DNA from: Rubrobacter xylanophilus DSM 9941
Lineage (GTDB): Bacteria; Actinomycetota; Rubrobacteria; Rubrobacterales; Rubrobacteraceae
Direction of reading: 5' to 3'
Assembly (NCBI RefSeq): GCF_000014185.1
Contig: NC_008148.1
Location: forward strand, 806,001 to 870,000
DNA length: 64,000 nt
Under the pieces are notes generated by a model, which was given only the letters and a program-made list of their open reading frames with translations, ran no database searches and was not told the DNA's origin. The translations under genes were made by a program, and so were the position numbers. The first letter of the stretch is position 1, and each line of letters begins with the position of its first letter. Below, piece after piece: positions 1 to 8,490 of the stretch.

Positions 1-221
1 AGGAGATCCGGGAGACCGGCTACGCCTACACGATCGAGGAGCTGGAGGACGGGCTGAACGCCGTGGGAGCCCCGATCTACGCCTCCGGCGGGGCGGTCGC
101 GGGGGCGGTGACGGTCTCGGGCCCCGCCTTCCGGATGCCCCCCGAGTCGGTGCCGAAGGTGGGGCGGCTGGTGAAGGAGGCGGCGGCGGAGATCTCGCGC
201 TGTCTGGGCTTCAAGGGCTGA
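1..221 (+). CDS. IclR-family transcriptional regulator, C-terminal fragment
   Basis: The reading frame is open from base 3 to the TGA at 219-221; the 5' part lies outside the window. The roughly 72 visible residues match the end of the IclR effector-binding domain: the stretch around ELEDGLNAVGAPIYASGG is the usual ligand-pocket segment, followed by a beta strand (AVAGAVTVSGP) and a terminal helix. IclR proteins carry an N-terminal winged helix and bind small carbon metabolites through this domain. The target genes cannot be told from this fragment. It converges on the sulfatase-like gene and is separated from it by a strong palindrome. Confidence 0.85.
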   Translation, partial: EIRETGYAYTIEELEDGLNAVGAPIYASGGAVAGAVTVSGPAFRMPPESVPKVGRLVKEAAAEISRCLGFKG

Positions 222-266
222 GGGGGCCGTTCGGAGGCCCCTCCTCGGGGAGGAGCCTCCCGAGGG

Positions 267-304
267 AGGCGGCGCTGCCACCCCGCGGGGTGGCAGCGCC
301 GCCT
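267..304. terminator. Bidirectional terminator, 38-bp perfect palindrome
   Basis: Positions 267-304 read identically on both strands: each arm is 18 bases and the centre is GC within CCCCGCGGGG. It sits between two convergent stop codons (219-221 and 321), which is where a shared terminator is expected. A second, overlapping hairpin (255-261 with 264-270) precedes it. There is no T run on either side, so it would depend on stem strength or on Rho. Confidence 0.75.
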
Positions 305-320
305 GAGGCATGGTCCGGTC

Positions 321-1781
321 CTAGCTCGCCTCCCCTGCCAGGTCGCGGCTGGCGGGGATGCTCCCGCGGAGCCTCTCCAGCGCCGCCCGCCGGGGCTCGA
401 GGTGGCGTTCCGGGGTTCCGAGCCGCTCCAGGAAGGAGACGGCCTCCCCGGCGAGGCGCACGCCCTCCCCCGGCGCTTCCGGCCAGACGTTGTGCTTCTC
501 CTGCGGGTCCCGTCCGAGGTCGTAGAGCTCGGGTTCGTCCTCCGGCCCCCCGAGGATGAGCGAGCGCTCGCGGGTGGTGACGGTGAGCGGCATGTAGCTG
601 GCTATGCGCCGGGGCCTGGAGTCCACGGCGGTGGTGAGCTCGCCCTCGGCGAAGTACAGGGGCCAGGAGCTGATGACGAAGCGCCGGTGCTCCTCCCGCT
701 CGCCGCGCAACACGCCGAGGAAGGACTCGCCCTGCACGCGCTGCGGCCTCTCCACCCCCGCGAGCTCCAGCAGGGTGGGGGCGAGGTCGGGGTGGGTGGT
801 CATGGTGTCCCGGCGGCCCGGGGGGACGCCGGGGACGCGGGCGATGAGCGGCACCCGGGTCAGCTCGGAGTACAGGGGGGACCACCCCACGGTGAGCAGC
901 CAGGACTCGGGGAGCCAGTCGGGGAGCACGGAGTCCTCGGAGACCACCGCGTCCGGGTCGTGGACCCACTCGGCCTTCCCGAAGTACCCGTGCTCGCCGA
1001 AGTAGAAGCCGTGGTCGGAGAGGAAGAAGACGGCGGTGTTCTCCCGGAGCCCGAGGACGTCGAGCTTGGCGAGCAGCCGGCCGACCCACAGGTCCACCAT
1101 GGTGACCTCGCCGCAGTAGGTGGCGTGCGCCACCCGCACGTCCTCCTCGGAGAGCCCGACCTCCTCCCACCGGCCGTAGGCCGGGTAGATCTTGCGCCCG
1201 TCGTAGTCCGGGCGGTAGAGCCGGGTGTAGTAGTCGGGGGCGTCCCACGGCTCGTGGGGGTCCCAGGTGTCCACGTAGAGGAAGAAGCGCTCCCGGTGGT
1301 GCCGCTCGAGCCAGCGCTCGGCCTCGGTCATGGTGCGCGCCACCATCCTGTCGGCCTCGTAGCGCCAGGTGGAGCGGCAGTCGGAGCGCTCCTGCGGCCG
1401 GGTGTCGTCGCCCTGTCCCCTGACCCAGATGAAGTCGTCGAAGCCCCGGTCGTAGCCGTAGCCGTTCCTGACGAAGAAGGGGGTGTCGACGATCCCCATG
1501 GTGAGGTAGCCGGCCTCGGAGAGCAGGCCGGGGAGGGTGGGCAGGTCCCTGGGCAGGGGCTCCCAGCCCATGAAGGTGTAGGAGAAGGTCCCCGTGAGGA
1601 TGTCCGCCCGGGCGGGCATGGTGGGGAAGGAGGAGATCACGTGCCGCTCAAAGACGACCGAGGAGCGCGCGAGGGCGTCCAGGTTGGGCGTCCGGATCCA
1701 GGGGTTCCCATAAGCCCCCAGATGGTCCCGCCGAAACGTGTCCGAGACGATGACGACGATGTTCGGGCGCTCTGCCGCCAT
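321..1781 (-). CDS. Sulfatase-fold hydrolase with Thr at the catalytic position
   Basis: A 486-residue protein of the sulfatase/alkaline phosphatase superfamily. The N-terminus has the metal-binding strand (PNIVVIVSD, Asp14), and a second metal motif SDHGFYFGEHG lies near the middle. In the signature C/S-x-P-x-R, where Cys or Ser becomes formylglycine, this protein reads T-M-P-A-R (Thr54 to Arg58) followed by the usual ADILTG. Thr cannot be converted to formylglycine, so it may act with a Thr nucleophile, as some phosphatases and phosphodiesterases of the superfamily do, rather than as a sulfatase. No signal peptide is visible, so it is probably cytoplasmic. ATG start. It stands alone on the minus strand. 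Confidence 0.85.
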   Translation of the reverse strand: MAAERPNIVVIVSDTFRRDHLGAYGNPWIRTPNLDALARSSVVFERHVISSFPTMPARADILTGTFSYTFMGWEPLPRDLPTLPGLLSEAGYLTMGIVDTPFFVRNGYGYDRGFDDFIWVRGQGDDTRPQERSDCRSTWRYEADRMVARTMTEAERWLERHHRERFFLYVDTWDPHEPWDAPDYYTRLYRPDYDGRKIYPAYGRWEEVGLSEEDVRVAHATYCGEVTMVDLWVGRLLAKLDVLGLRENTAVFFLSDHGFYFGEHGYFGKAEWVHDPDAVVSEDSVLPDWLPESWLLTVGWSPLYSELTRVPLIARVPGVPPGRRDTMTTHPDLAPTLLELAGVERPQRVQGESFLGVLRGEREEHRRFVISSWPLYFAEGELTTAVDSRPRRIASYMPLTVTTRERSLILGGPEDEPELYDLGRDPQEKHNVWPEAPGEGVRLAGEAVSFLERLGTPERHLEPRRAALERLRGSIPASRDLAGEAS

Positions 1782-1967
1782 TTTCTTTCTCTGTTCCTCC
1801 CGCTCGCAGGGTTTTTCTCAGCAGATCCTCCGGCGCCAGCGCCCCCGGCGGAGCCCGGTACCCCACCCGAACCCCCTCCCACCACCGGCACCGCCGCCGG
1901 GCCGGAGCCCAGTAGTCCCCGGAACGGGGCGGGCACCGCCACGCCCGCGGAGCTCCCGGGCGGAGCT

Positions 1968-2192
1968 TGAGAATATTATCTACTAAGTTGGTTGACATCA
2001 CATAAATATATCGCCGCTTCCCCCGCTCTGCAACGCCCTCCGGCGCTTTTGTTGCGCAATGAGCAAGAGTAGCTCATGGCAGAACACAAATAGCATACGG
2101 CACTTTGCTCCGCAAGGGCGGCTTGCAGTGGGCAAGCTTTGCTGTAAGGTTGACCCCTCAGGCCCCGCGAGCGCAGGAGAGGAGAACGTTGG
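1968..2192. other. AT-rich non-coding spacer
   Basis: The interval 1782-2265 has no credible gene. From about 1968 it becomes much richer in A and T than its surroundings, with runs such as AATATTATCTACTAA and ATAAATATAT. A perfect TTGACA on the plus strand (1992-1997) lacks a correctly spaced -10. On the minus strand TAGATAAT near 1972-1980 could be a -10 for the sulfatase-like gene, though no good -35 accompanies it. Short inverted pieces occur, but there are no transposase remnants or recognisable RNA. Confidence 0.5.
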
Positions 2193-2221
2193 TTGCGTCA
2201 TTAGAACCGGTTGTGTACTAT
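2193..2221 (+). promoter_or_regulatory. Sigma-A-type promoter of the nucleotidyltransferase operon
   Basis: TTGCGT (2193-2198) and TACTAT (2216-2221) are 17 bases apart, close to TTGACA/TATAAT. The predicted start near 2228 gives a leader of about 40 nt before the GTG start at 2266. It would drive the nucleotidyltransferase, metallophosphoesterase and probably the permease. Confidence 0.6.
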
Positions 2222-2265
2222 AAGACGGAATCTCTGGTGGAAAGATGCGGAAGCGGGGTGAATAG

Positions 2266-3051
2266 GTGCGATCTACCGCCGGTGGTGGCGGCGTGAGCGG
2301 CATCCTCTCCGGGGTGGTGGAGGAGGCCCGGCGGGTCGTGGAGGAGGCGGAGCGGGCCGGTGTGGGGCTGCGCCTGCTCGGCGGGGTTGCGGTTCGGCTG
2401 CGGGCCGGGGAGCGGCTGCATCCGGCGTTCCGGAGGGAGTATGCCGACCTGGACTTCATCGCGCCGCGCGGCTCCTCTGCGGAGGTGCAGCGGTTCTTCG
2501 GGGAGCAGGGGTACGTGCCCCAGGTGCGCTTCAACACGCTCTACGGCAAGGAGCGCCTGCTCTTCTTCGACGAGGGGAACGGGCGGCAGGTGGACGTGCT
2601 GGTGGGCGACTTCCGGATGTGCCACCGCATACCGCTCGGGGAGCGGCTCCAGAAGGAGCCGCTGACCATCCCGCTGGCCGAGCTGCTCCTCACCAAGCTC
2701 CAGATCGTCGAGCTCAACGAGAAGGACGTGCGGGACGCGCTCGCGCTGCTGCACGCTCACGAGGTCGGCGAGGGGGACGGCGACCGGGTCAACGCCGCCC
2801 GCGTGGCCGGGCTGTGCGCCGCCGACTGGGGGCTGTGGCGGACCTTCACCGCCAACCTCGGCTCGCTCGGCGGGCATCTCGGGCGCTACGGGCTCTCGCC
2901 GGAGGACGAGGAGCGGGTGCGGGGCAGGATCGGTGCCCTGCAGGAGCGGGTGGAGCGGGAGCCCAAGCCGCTCGCCTGGCGGCTGCGGGCCAGGATCGGG
3001 GACAGAAAACGATGGTACGAGCTACCGGAGGAGGTGGCCGGGGGGCCATGA
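2266..3051 (+). CDS. AbiEii-like nucleotidyltransferase domain protein
   Basis: A 261-residue soluble protein with the fold signature of DNA polymerase beta-like nucleotidyltransferases: a helix ending in LLGGVAVRL (about residues 37-45) and YADLDFI (about 60-66) supply the Gly-Gly and metal-binding Asp motifs. The AbiEii/MNT-like family includes toxins and housekeeping nucleotidyltransferases. No antitoxin-like gene lies next to it, so a toxin role is not supported. The start is GTG at 2266 or GTG at 2293; neither has a strong ribosome-binding site. Its stop overlaps the next start by four bases (ATGA), which implies coupling to the metallophosphoesterase. Substrate unknown. Confidence 0.7.
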   Translation: MRSTAGGGGVSGILSGVVEEARRVVEEAERAGVGLRLLGGVAVRLRAGERLHPAFRREYADLDFIAPRGSSAEVQRFFGEQGYVPQVRFNTLYGKERLLFFDEGNGRQVDVLVGDFRMCHRIPLGERLQKEPLTIPLAELLLTKLQIVELNEKDVRDALALLHAHEVGEGDGDRVNAARVAGLCAADWGLWRTFTANLGSLGGHLGRYGLSPEDEERVRGRIGALQERVEREPKPLAWRLRARIGDRKRWYELPEEVAGGP

Positions 3052-4013
3052 GGTTCTTCTCGCGCAAACCGTCGGTGCGCGTCTTCTTCGCCACCGACAT
3101 CCACGGGTCCGAGACCTGCTGGCGCAAGTTCCTGAACGCCGCCGGCCACTACCAGGCCGACGTGCTCGTCCTGGGCGGGGACATGACCGGCAAGGCGCTC
3201 GTCCCCGTGGTCCGGGACGGGGGGCGCTGGCGGGCCACGCTGCTCGAGAACCGCTACGAGTTCGAGGGCGAGGACGAGGTGGGGGAGTTCGAGGAGGCCG
3301 TGCGGCGGCGCGGGTACTACCCCTTCCGGACCACCCCAGAGGAGCTCGCCGAGCTCGAGGCCGACGAGAAGAGGCGCGAGGAGCTCTTCCACAGAAAGAT
3401 GCTCGGCCGGATAGAGCGCTGGATGCGGATGGCCGACGAGCGGCTCGACGGGAGCGTCCGGTGCTTCGTGTGCCCCGGCAACGACGACCAGTTCGAGGTC
3501 GACGAGATCGTGCGCTCTGCGCGGCGGGTGGAGCTGGCCGAGGGCAGGGTCGTGGAGTTCGGGGACGGGTACCAGATGATCTCCACCGGCTGGTCCAACC
3601 GCACCCCGTGGGACACCTACCGGGAGGACGACGAGGAGGCCCTCGAGGAGCGGCTGCGGCGCATGGCCGGGGCGCTCGGGGTGCCCCCCGAGCGGGCCGT
3701 CTACAACCTCCACTGTCCGCCCTACGGCTCCGGCCTCGACGAGGCGCCCGAGATAACGGCCGACATGCGCCCCAAGGACGCCGGGCGCTCCACCGTGCCG
3801 GTGGGGTCCAAGGCCGTCCGGAAGGTCATAGAGGAGGGCCAGCCGGCGCTCTCGCTGCACGGCCACATCCACGAGGCGCGGGGCAGCGCCCGCATCGGGC
3901 GCACCCTGTGCATCAACCCCGGAAGCTCCTACGAGCAGGGCCAGCTGCTCGGGGCCGTGGTGGACCTCGACGGCGGCAGCAAGGTCAAGCGTTTCGTGCT
4001 CACCAGCGGATAA
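3048..4013 (+). CDS. Calcineurin-like metallophosphoesterase
   Basis: A 321-residue protein with all binuclear-metal motifs in order: D-x-H in FFATDIHGS, GD in LGGDMTGK, a GND variant of GNHE in CPGNDDQF, and G-H-x-H in LHGHIHEARG. These enzymes hydrolyse phosphomonoesters or diesters, using Mn or Fe. An insert of about 90 residues between the GD and GND motifs is charged and probably helical. There is no signal peptide, so it acts in the cytoplasm. It starts at the ATG overlapping the nucleotidyltransferase stop; starts further upstream in the same frame run through the neighbouring gene and are rejected. Substrate unknown; the pairing with a nucleotidyltransferase suggests a nucleotide or nucleotidylated substrate (inference). 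Confidence 0.85.
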   Translation: MRFFSRKPSVRVFFATDIHGSETCWRKFLNAAGHYQADVLVLGGDMTGKALVPVVRDGGRWRATLLENRYEFEGEDEVGEFEEAVRRRGYYPFRTTPEELAELEADEKRREELFHRKMLGRIERWMRMADERLDGSVRCFVCPGNDDQFEVDEIVRSARRVELAEGRVVEFGDGYQMISTGWSNRTPWDTYREDDEEALEERLRRMAGALGVPPERAVYNLHCPPYGSGLDEAPEITADMRPKDAGRSTVPVGSKAVRKVIEEGQPALSLHGHIHEARGSARIGRTLCINPGSSYEQGQLLGAVVDLDGGSKVKRFVLTSG

Positions 4014-4032
4014 GGAGACGGAGAAGAAAAAG

Positions 4033-5637
4033 ATGGCTGGCAGACAGACGACCGCGGATGCCGGGGACCTCTTCCAGCGGCGGGCCACCGGGCTCTTGCG
4101 CGGCTGGTCGGTGAGGGACGCCTTCATCTACGCCGCCTTCTCGATAAACCTCATAACGCTCGGGCTCTTCATCTTCTCCTACGGCCCCTTTATCCCGGAG
4201 GGGTCGCTGGTCATGGCCGTGGTGCTCTCCGGGCTGTACCTGGTCTTCCAGGCCGTGACCTACGCCTCGCTCATCGCGGTCATGCCCCGGGCCGGCGGCG
4301 ACTACGTGTGGCAGAGCCGGGTTCTGAGCGGCGGCATCGGGTTCGTGCTCTCGGTGACGGGGTGGTGGTTCATCCTCTGGCACTGGGTGCCCATCTACGC
4401 CAACATCCTCAACGTGCAGGTTCTGGTGCCGCTCTCCCGGATCTTCGGCCTGGAGGGCTCCGCGAGCTTCTTCAACGGCTCCGCCGGGCTCTTCGTCGCC
4501 TCGCTCGCCGTGGCGCTGCTCGCCTCGCTGTACATCTCGCTCGGGATGCGGGCCTACGCCAGGATCCAGAAGTTCTGCTTCTATGTGGGGGTGGCGGGGC
4601 TCGCCGTGATGCTCGTGCTGCTCCTCCTCCACTCCCGCTCCGACTTCATCTCCGCCTTCAACTCGCAGGCCAGCGAGGTCTTCGGGGCCTCCGGCAACGC
4701 CTACCGGCAGACCATCGAGGCCGGGGCCGTCGGGCGCCCGGAGGTGGCCTTCTACCCGACGCTGCTGCTGATCCCCATGGTCGTCTTCTTCAACCTGTGG
4801 TCCAACTGGGGGGCCACCCTCTACGGCGAGGTGCGCGGTGCCTCCGACTTCCGGAAGAACATCTACGCCATGGGCGGCGCGCTGCTCGCGACCACCGTGG
4901 TCGCCGCGATCATGCTGCTGCTGTTCGCCAAGACCTTCGGCTGGGACTTCTACTACGCCGCCAACAACGCCTACTGGTCCGGGGCCGAGAACGCCCCGAT
5001 CCCCGACTGGCCCTACCCGGGGCTGTTTGCGGCCTTCTTCTTCGACAGCCCCGTTCTGCAGGCGCTCCTCGTCGGGGTGCTCTCGCTGTGGTTCTTCGGG
5101 TGGTGCGGCACCGTCTTCCTCTCCTCCACCCGGGTGGTCTTCGCCACCGCCTTCGACCGGGTGCTCCCCGAGTGGGTCGCCAAGACCTCCAGGAACGGCG
5201 TCCCCTACGTGGCGCTGCTGCTCATGCTCATCCCCTCCATCCCCATCAGCTACCTGTACGCCTTCGGGGAGAACTTCGCCACCTACACCCTGGACGCCAC
5301 GCTGGTCATCGCGATGACCTTCTTCGGGTCCGCCGTGGCCGCGGCCGTCCTGCCCTGGCGCAAGCCCGAGATCTACAACGCCTCCCCCATAGCCCGCTAC
5401 ACCCTCTTCGGGGTGCCGCTCATCACCGTGGCGGCCGTCGCCTTCGGGGTGTTTCTGGCCTTCTGCCTCTACCAGTGGGTCTTCCGCGACGTCTACGGGG
5501 TGAACAACCCGCAGTCCATGATCTACATGCTCGCCCTCTACGCGATCGCCATAGCCATGTACGTGGGCTTCAGGCTCCTGCGGCGGGCGCAGGGGATGGA
5601 CCTGAAGATGGTCTACGACGAGATCCCGGAGGACTAG
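4033..5637 (+). CDS. APC-superfamily amino acid permease
   Basis: A 534-residue integral membrane protein with about 12 hydrophobic helices. The family signature PRAGGDYVWQSR follows the second helix, as in other amino acid-polyamine-organocation transporters, and FLSSTRVVFATAFDR occurs in the second half. It probably imports amino acids by proton or sodium symport. The C-terminus is short and cytoplasmic. A 19-base gap separates it from the metallophosphoesterase, with purine-rich AAGGAGACGGAG as ribosome-binding site, so co-transcription is likely. Substrate cannot be told from sequence. It ends two bases before the convergent sulfotransferase stop. Confidence 0.85.
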   Translation: MAGRQTTADAGDLFQRRATGLLRGWSVRDAFIYAAFSINLITLGLFIFSYGPFIPEGSLVMAVVLSGLYLVFQAVTYASLIAVMPRAGGDYVWQSRVLSGGIGFVLSVTGWWFILWHWVPIYANILNVQVLVPLSRIFGLEGSASFFNGSAGLFVASLAVALLASLYISLGMRAYARIQKFCFYVGVAGLAVMLVLLLLHSRSDFISAFNSQASEVFGASGNAYRQTIEAGAVGRPEVAFYPTLLLIPMVVFFNLWSNWGATLYGEVRGASDFRKNIYAMGGALLATTVVAAIMLLLFAKTFGWDFYYAANNAYWSGAENAPIPDWPYPGLFAAFFFDSPVLQALLVGVLSLWFFGWCGTVFLSSTRVVFATAFDRVLPEWVAKTSRNGVPYVALLLMLIPSIPISYLYAFGENFATYTLDATLVIAMTFFGSAVAAAVLPWRKPEIYNASPIARYTLFGVPLITVAAVAFGVFLAFCLYQWVFRDVYGVNNPQSMIYMLALYAIAIAMYVGFRLLRRAQGMDLKMVYDEIPED

Positions 5638-5639
5638 GG

Positions 5640-6371
5640 CTAATAAGACACCCGCAGCCGGCGGGCGTGGAGCTCGCGGTAGTACGGCAGGCAGTGCTCG
5701 TAGGCGGGGCGCAGCTCCGGGGGCAACGGGGCCTTCCCCTGCGGGATCTCCTCGATGCCGGTGCTCTCCTGGGCCTCGGTGTGCCACTCCTCCCACCGGC
5801 GCCACTCGGGGACCTTGCGCGGCTCCCAGGAGAGGGCCTCGGGGTCGAACGGGATCCCAAGGGCCTCGCAGTAGGCCCTCACCGTGGCCCCCGCGTCCGA
5901 GGAGAGGTCGTGGGCGTCCACGACCACCGGCTCCTCCCGCCCCGCCTCCGCCGCGAGGCGCCAGAGGCGGTGGAGCTGCTCGAAGCCCGCCTCCTCCAGC
6001 GTGAAGTCCGGCCACATCCTGTGCAGCGAGGAGAGCACCTGGCTCGGCTCCCGGATGATGAACGTGTTGGTGAAGCGGGAGACGAACTCGCGGTCCATGA
6101 CGGGGGAGACGTGGTAGGCCATGTCCTTGATGAACACCGGGCGGTCGCGGGGGGCGAGGATCCTCTCCAGGACCGCCGCGTAGCGGTGCTCCTCTCTGGA
6201 CTCCTCCCCGGCGAACCTCGCGCTCCGGCGCTCCGGCCCGAAGTAGTAGGCGGCGGAGAAGGGCTCGTGGAAGACCTCGAAGTCCTCCCGCTCCACGAAG
6301 ACCCTCTCGAAGGCCGTGGACACCGAGCGGGGGACCGCCCAGAGCACCAGGGGCCGTCCTTCGGGCGCCAC
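5640..6371 (-). CDS. Sulfotransferase-family protein
   Basis: A 243-residue protein. The N-terminal WAVPRSVSTAFERV is the 5'-phosphosulfate loop of PAPS-dependent sulfotransferases, and FIIREPSQVLSSLHRMW has the Arg-Ser element that binds the 3'-phosphate. The family transfers sulfate from PAPS to hydroxyl or amine acceptors; some members also occur fused to branched-chain aminotransferase-like domains. The start is the GTG at 6369-6371, eight bases after the glyS stop and preceded by GGGAGAGGG. The frame remains open further upstream across glyS, but those starts are not plausible. Acceptor unknown. Probably co-transcribed with glyS. Confidence 0.75.
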   Translation of the reverse strand: MAPEGRPLVLWAVPRSVSTAFERVFVEREDFEVFHEPFSAAYYFGPERRSARFAGEESREEHRYAAVLERILAPRDRPVFIKDMAYHVSPVMDREFVSRFTNTFIIREPSQVLSSLHRMWPDFTLEEAGFEQLHRLWRLAAEAGREEPVVVDAHDLSSDAGATVRAYCEALGIPFDPEALSWEPRKVPEWRRWEEWHTEAQESTGIEEIPQGKAPLPPELRPAYEHCLPYYRELHARRLRVSY

Positions 6372-6379
6372 CCTCTCCC

Positions 6380-7780
6380 CTAGGAGGCGGAGATGAGCTT
6401 CGCCAGCCGGTCGCGCACCGCCTCTATCGGGATGCGCTCCTGCTCCATGGTGTCCCGGTCCCGGATGGTCACCTTCTTGTCCTCCAGGGTGTCGAAGTCC
6501 ACGGTGACGCAGAACGGGGTCCCCGCCTCGTCCTGGCGGCGGTAGCGGCGGCCGATCGACCCCGAGTCGTCGTAGAAGAGCCGGTAGTCCCCCTTCAGGT
6601 CGTCGTAGAGCCTCCGGGCCACCGCCGAGACGGGCTCCTTCTTGGTGAGCGGGAAGACCGCCGCCTTGGTGGGGGCCACCCGCGGGTGGAGCTTGAGCAC
6701 GGTGCGCCTCTCGAGCTCGCCCTTGGCGTTCGGGGCCTCCTCCTCGTGGTAGGCGTCCACCAGCAGGGCCAGCAGGATCCTGTCCACCCCCGCCGCCGGC
6801 TCTATGACGTAGGGGATGTAGCTCCTGTTCTTCGCCTGGTCGAAGTACTCCAGCTTCTCGCCCGAGTACTCCGAGTGGCGCCTGAGGTCGTAGTCGGTGC
6901 GGTTGGCTATGCCCTCCAGCTCCGACCAGCCGGCGAAGGGGAAGTTGTACTCTATGTCCACCGTACGCTTGGAGTAGTGGGAGAGCTTCTCCTTGGGGTG
7001 CTCGTAGAGCCGCAGGTTCTCCGGGCGGATCCCCAGCCGGGTATACCACTCGCGGCGCTCCTCGATCCAGTACTCGTGCCACTCCTCGTCGGTGCCCGGC
7101 TCGACGAAGAACTCCATCTCCATCTGCTCGAACTCGCGGGTGCGGAAGATGAAGTTGCCCGGCGTGATCTCGTTCCTGAACGACTTGCCGATCTGGGCTA
7201 TCCCGAAGGGGACCTTCACCCGGCTGGTCTGCAGGACGTTCTTGAAGTTCACGAAGATGCCCTGCGCGGTCTCCGGCCTGAGGTAGGCGAGGTTCTCCGG
7301 GCTTTTCACCGGCCCGGTGTAGGTCTCGAACATCAGGTTGAACGGCCTGACCGGGGCGAAGTCCCGCCCGCCGTCCACCGGGTCCTTTATGCGCTCGTCC
7401 TCCTGGATGAGACGGGTCATCTCCTCCGGGCTCATGCCCTCGGCGTCGATGCCGGTGGCCTCCTCGATGAGGTGGTCGGCCCGGTAGCGGCGCCCGCTGG
7501 TGCGGCTCTCGACGAGCATGTCGTTGAAGGTCTCCACGTGCCCGGAGGCCTCCCACACTTTGGGGTGCATGATGACGGCGGCGTCTATCCCGACGACGTC
7601 GTCGCGCATGTAGACCATGCTGCGCCACCACTCCTCCCGGATGTTGCGCTTCATCTCGACGCCCAGAGGGCCGTAGTCGTAGGAGGAGCGGATGCCGCCG
7701 TAGATCTCGGAGCTCTGGTAGACGAAGCCCCTTCGCTTGCAGAACGAGACTATCTTCTCCATCGAAACCGTCTGCGACAC
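6380..7780 (-). CDS. glyS: Glycyl-tRNA synthetase, dimeric type
   Basis: A 466-residue class II synthetase of the alpha-2 type found in archaea, eukaryotes and many Gram-positive bacteria, not the alpha-beta type. The N-terminal [20 protein letters not shown] and [15 protein letters not shown] are diagnostic. Motif 2 ([21 protein letters not shown]) and motif 3 ([14 protein letters not shown]) are intact, and the C-terminal anticodon-binding domain begins near [12 protein letters not shown]. It charges tRNA-Gly in the cytoplasm. Start: GTG at 7778-7780 with GGAGGG five bases upstream; an ATG six codons later is the alternative. No T-box leader is visible in the roughly 120 bases upstream. Confidence 0.95.
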   Translation of the reverse strand: MSQTVSMEKIVSFCKRRGFVYQSSEIYGGIRSSYDYGPLGVEMKRNIREEWWRSMVYMRDDVVGIDAAVIMHPKVWEASGHVETFNDMLVESRTSGRRYRADHLIEEATGIDAEGMSPEEMTRLIQEDERIKDPVDGGRDFAPVRPFNLMFETYTGPVKSPENLAYLRPETAQGIFVNFKNVLQTSRVKVPFGIAQIGKSFRNEITPGNFIFRTREFEQMEMEFFVEPGTDEEWHEYWIEERREWYTRLGIRPENLRLYEHPKEKLSHYSKRTVDIEYNFPFAGWSELEGIANRTDYDLRRHSEYSGEKLEYFDQAKNRSYIPYVIEPAAGVDRILLALLVDAYHEEEAPNAKGELERRTVLKLHPRVAPTKAAVFPLTKKEPVSAVARRLYDDLKGDYRLFYDDSGSIGRRYRRQDEAGTPFCVTVDFDTLEDKKVTIRDRDTMEQERIPIEAVRDRLAKLISAS

Positions 7781-7888
7781 GAAGCCCTCCGGACGCTCGG
7801 AAGCCGCTGCACCAACTCTCGCTTCAGGGTCCAGAGAGTATATCTCAGCGGGGGGGAGGTTTTGAACCGGGGGGCGGGCGCTCTACGG

Positions 7889-7894
7889 TATAAT
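7889..7894 (+). promoter_or_regulatory. -10 box TATAAT placed for a leaderless mRNA
   Basis: A perfect TATAAT ends seven bases before the ATG at 7902, so transcription would begin at or within a base of the start codon. The bases between (CCCGCGC) contain no Shine-Dalgarno sequence. A TTGAAC at 7862-7867 is 21 bases from the box, too far for a normal -35. Confidence 0.6.
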
Positions 7895-7901
7895 CCCGCG
7901 C

Positions 7902-8468
7902 ATGGAGATCCTCTTCTCAGCGGGCATCGCCGCCGGGCTGGCCGCCGCGGCGGGAATGAGGGCCTTCGTGCCGCTCGCGGCGGCCGCCCTCTTCGCCCAG
8001 CTTGGCCTGTTCGGGCTCGCGGGACCGCTGGAGGCGCTTGCCGGGTGGGGGGCGGTCGGGGCGCTGGCGGCGCTCGCGGCGCTGGAGGTCGCGCTGGAGA
8101 AGGCGCGGGGGCTCTACCGGGTGCTGAACGTGGTTCAGGTGCCGGTGCGGGCCGCCTCCGGGGCGGTGCTCGCCTACGCCGCCGCGGGGGCGGAGGCGCT
8201 GGTCTGGCTCGTGGTCGGGGCGGCCGTCGCCGGCGGCGTCGCGCTGCTGCGGGCGTGGCTGCGGCCCCCGGCGACGGAGCCCTCGGCCGGGGTGAGCCCC
8301 TGGTTCATGAGCGCCGCCGAGGACGCGGTGTCGCTCGCCGGCGGGGTGCTGGGGGTCTTCGTGCCGCTCGCGCCGCTGTTGCTTGTGGCCTTTCTGCTCC
8401 TCTTCTTCTACCGGGTGCGGCGGCGGAGGAGCAGGAAATACGGGGGGCTGCGCATCCTGAGCGACTAG
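7902..8468 (+). CDS. DUF4126-like membrane protein
   Basis: A 188-residue hydrophobic protein with four to five predicted membrane helices, Ala/Leu/Gly rich, starting SAGIAAGLAAAAGMRAFVPL, typical of the DUF4126 family. Between helices it has SAGVSPWFMSAAEDAVSLAGG, a conserved feature of that family. The C-terminus is strongly basic and presumably cytoplasmic. Function is unknown. The ATG lies directly behind a TATAAT box, so the message is probably leaderless. The 2-phosphoglycerate kinase gene follows 22 bases later in the same direction. Confidence 0.7.
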   Translation: MEILFSAGIAAGLAAAAGMRAFVPLAAAALFAQLGLFGLAGPLEALAGWGAVGALAALAALEVALEKARGLYRVLNVVQVPVRAASGAVLAYAAAGAEALVWLVVGAAVAGGVALLRAWLRPPATEPSAGVSPWFMSAAEDAVSLAGGVLGVFVPLAPLLLVAFLLLFFYRVRRRRSRKYGGLRILSD

Positions 8469-8490
8469 GCCCCGGAAGGGACGCTTTCTC

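Noticed and set aside
1992-2013. Perfect TTGACA followed by TATATC as a promoter
   Set aside because: Only about ten bases lie between the hexamers, and no plus-strand gene begins close by.
2266-3051. Abi-type abortive-infection toxin system
   Set aside because: The nucleotidyltransferase lacks an adjacent AbiEi-like antitoxin; its coupled neighbour is a metallophosphoesterase, so a defence role is not supported.
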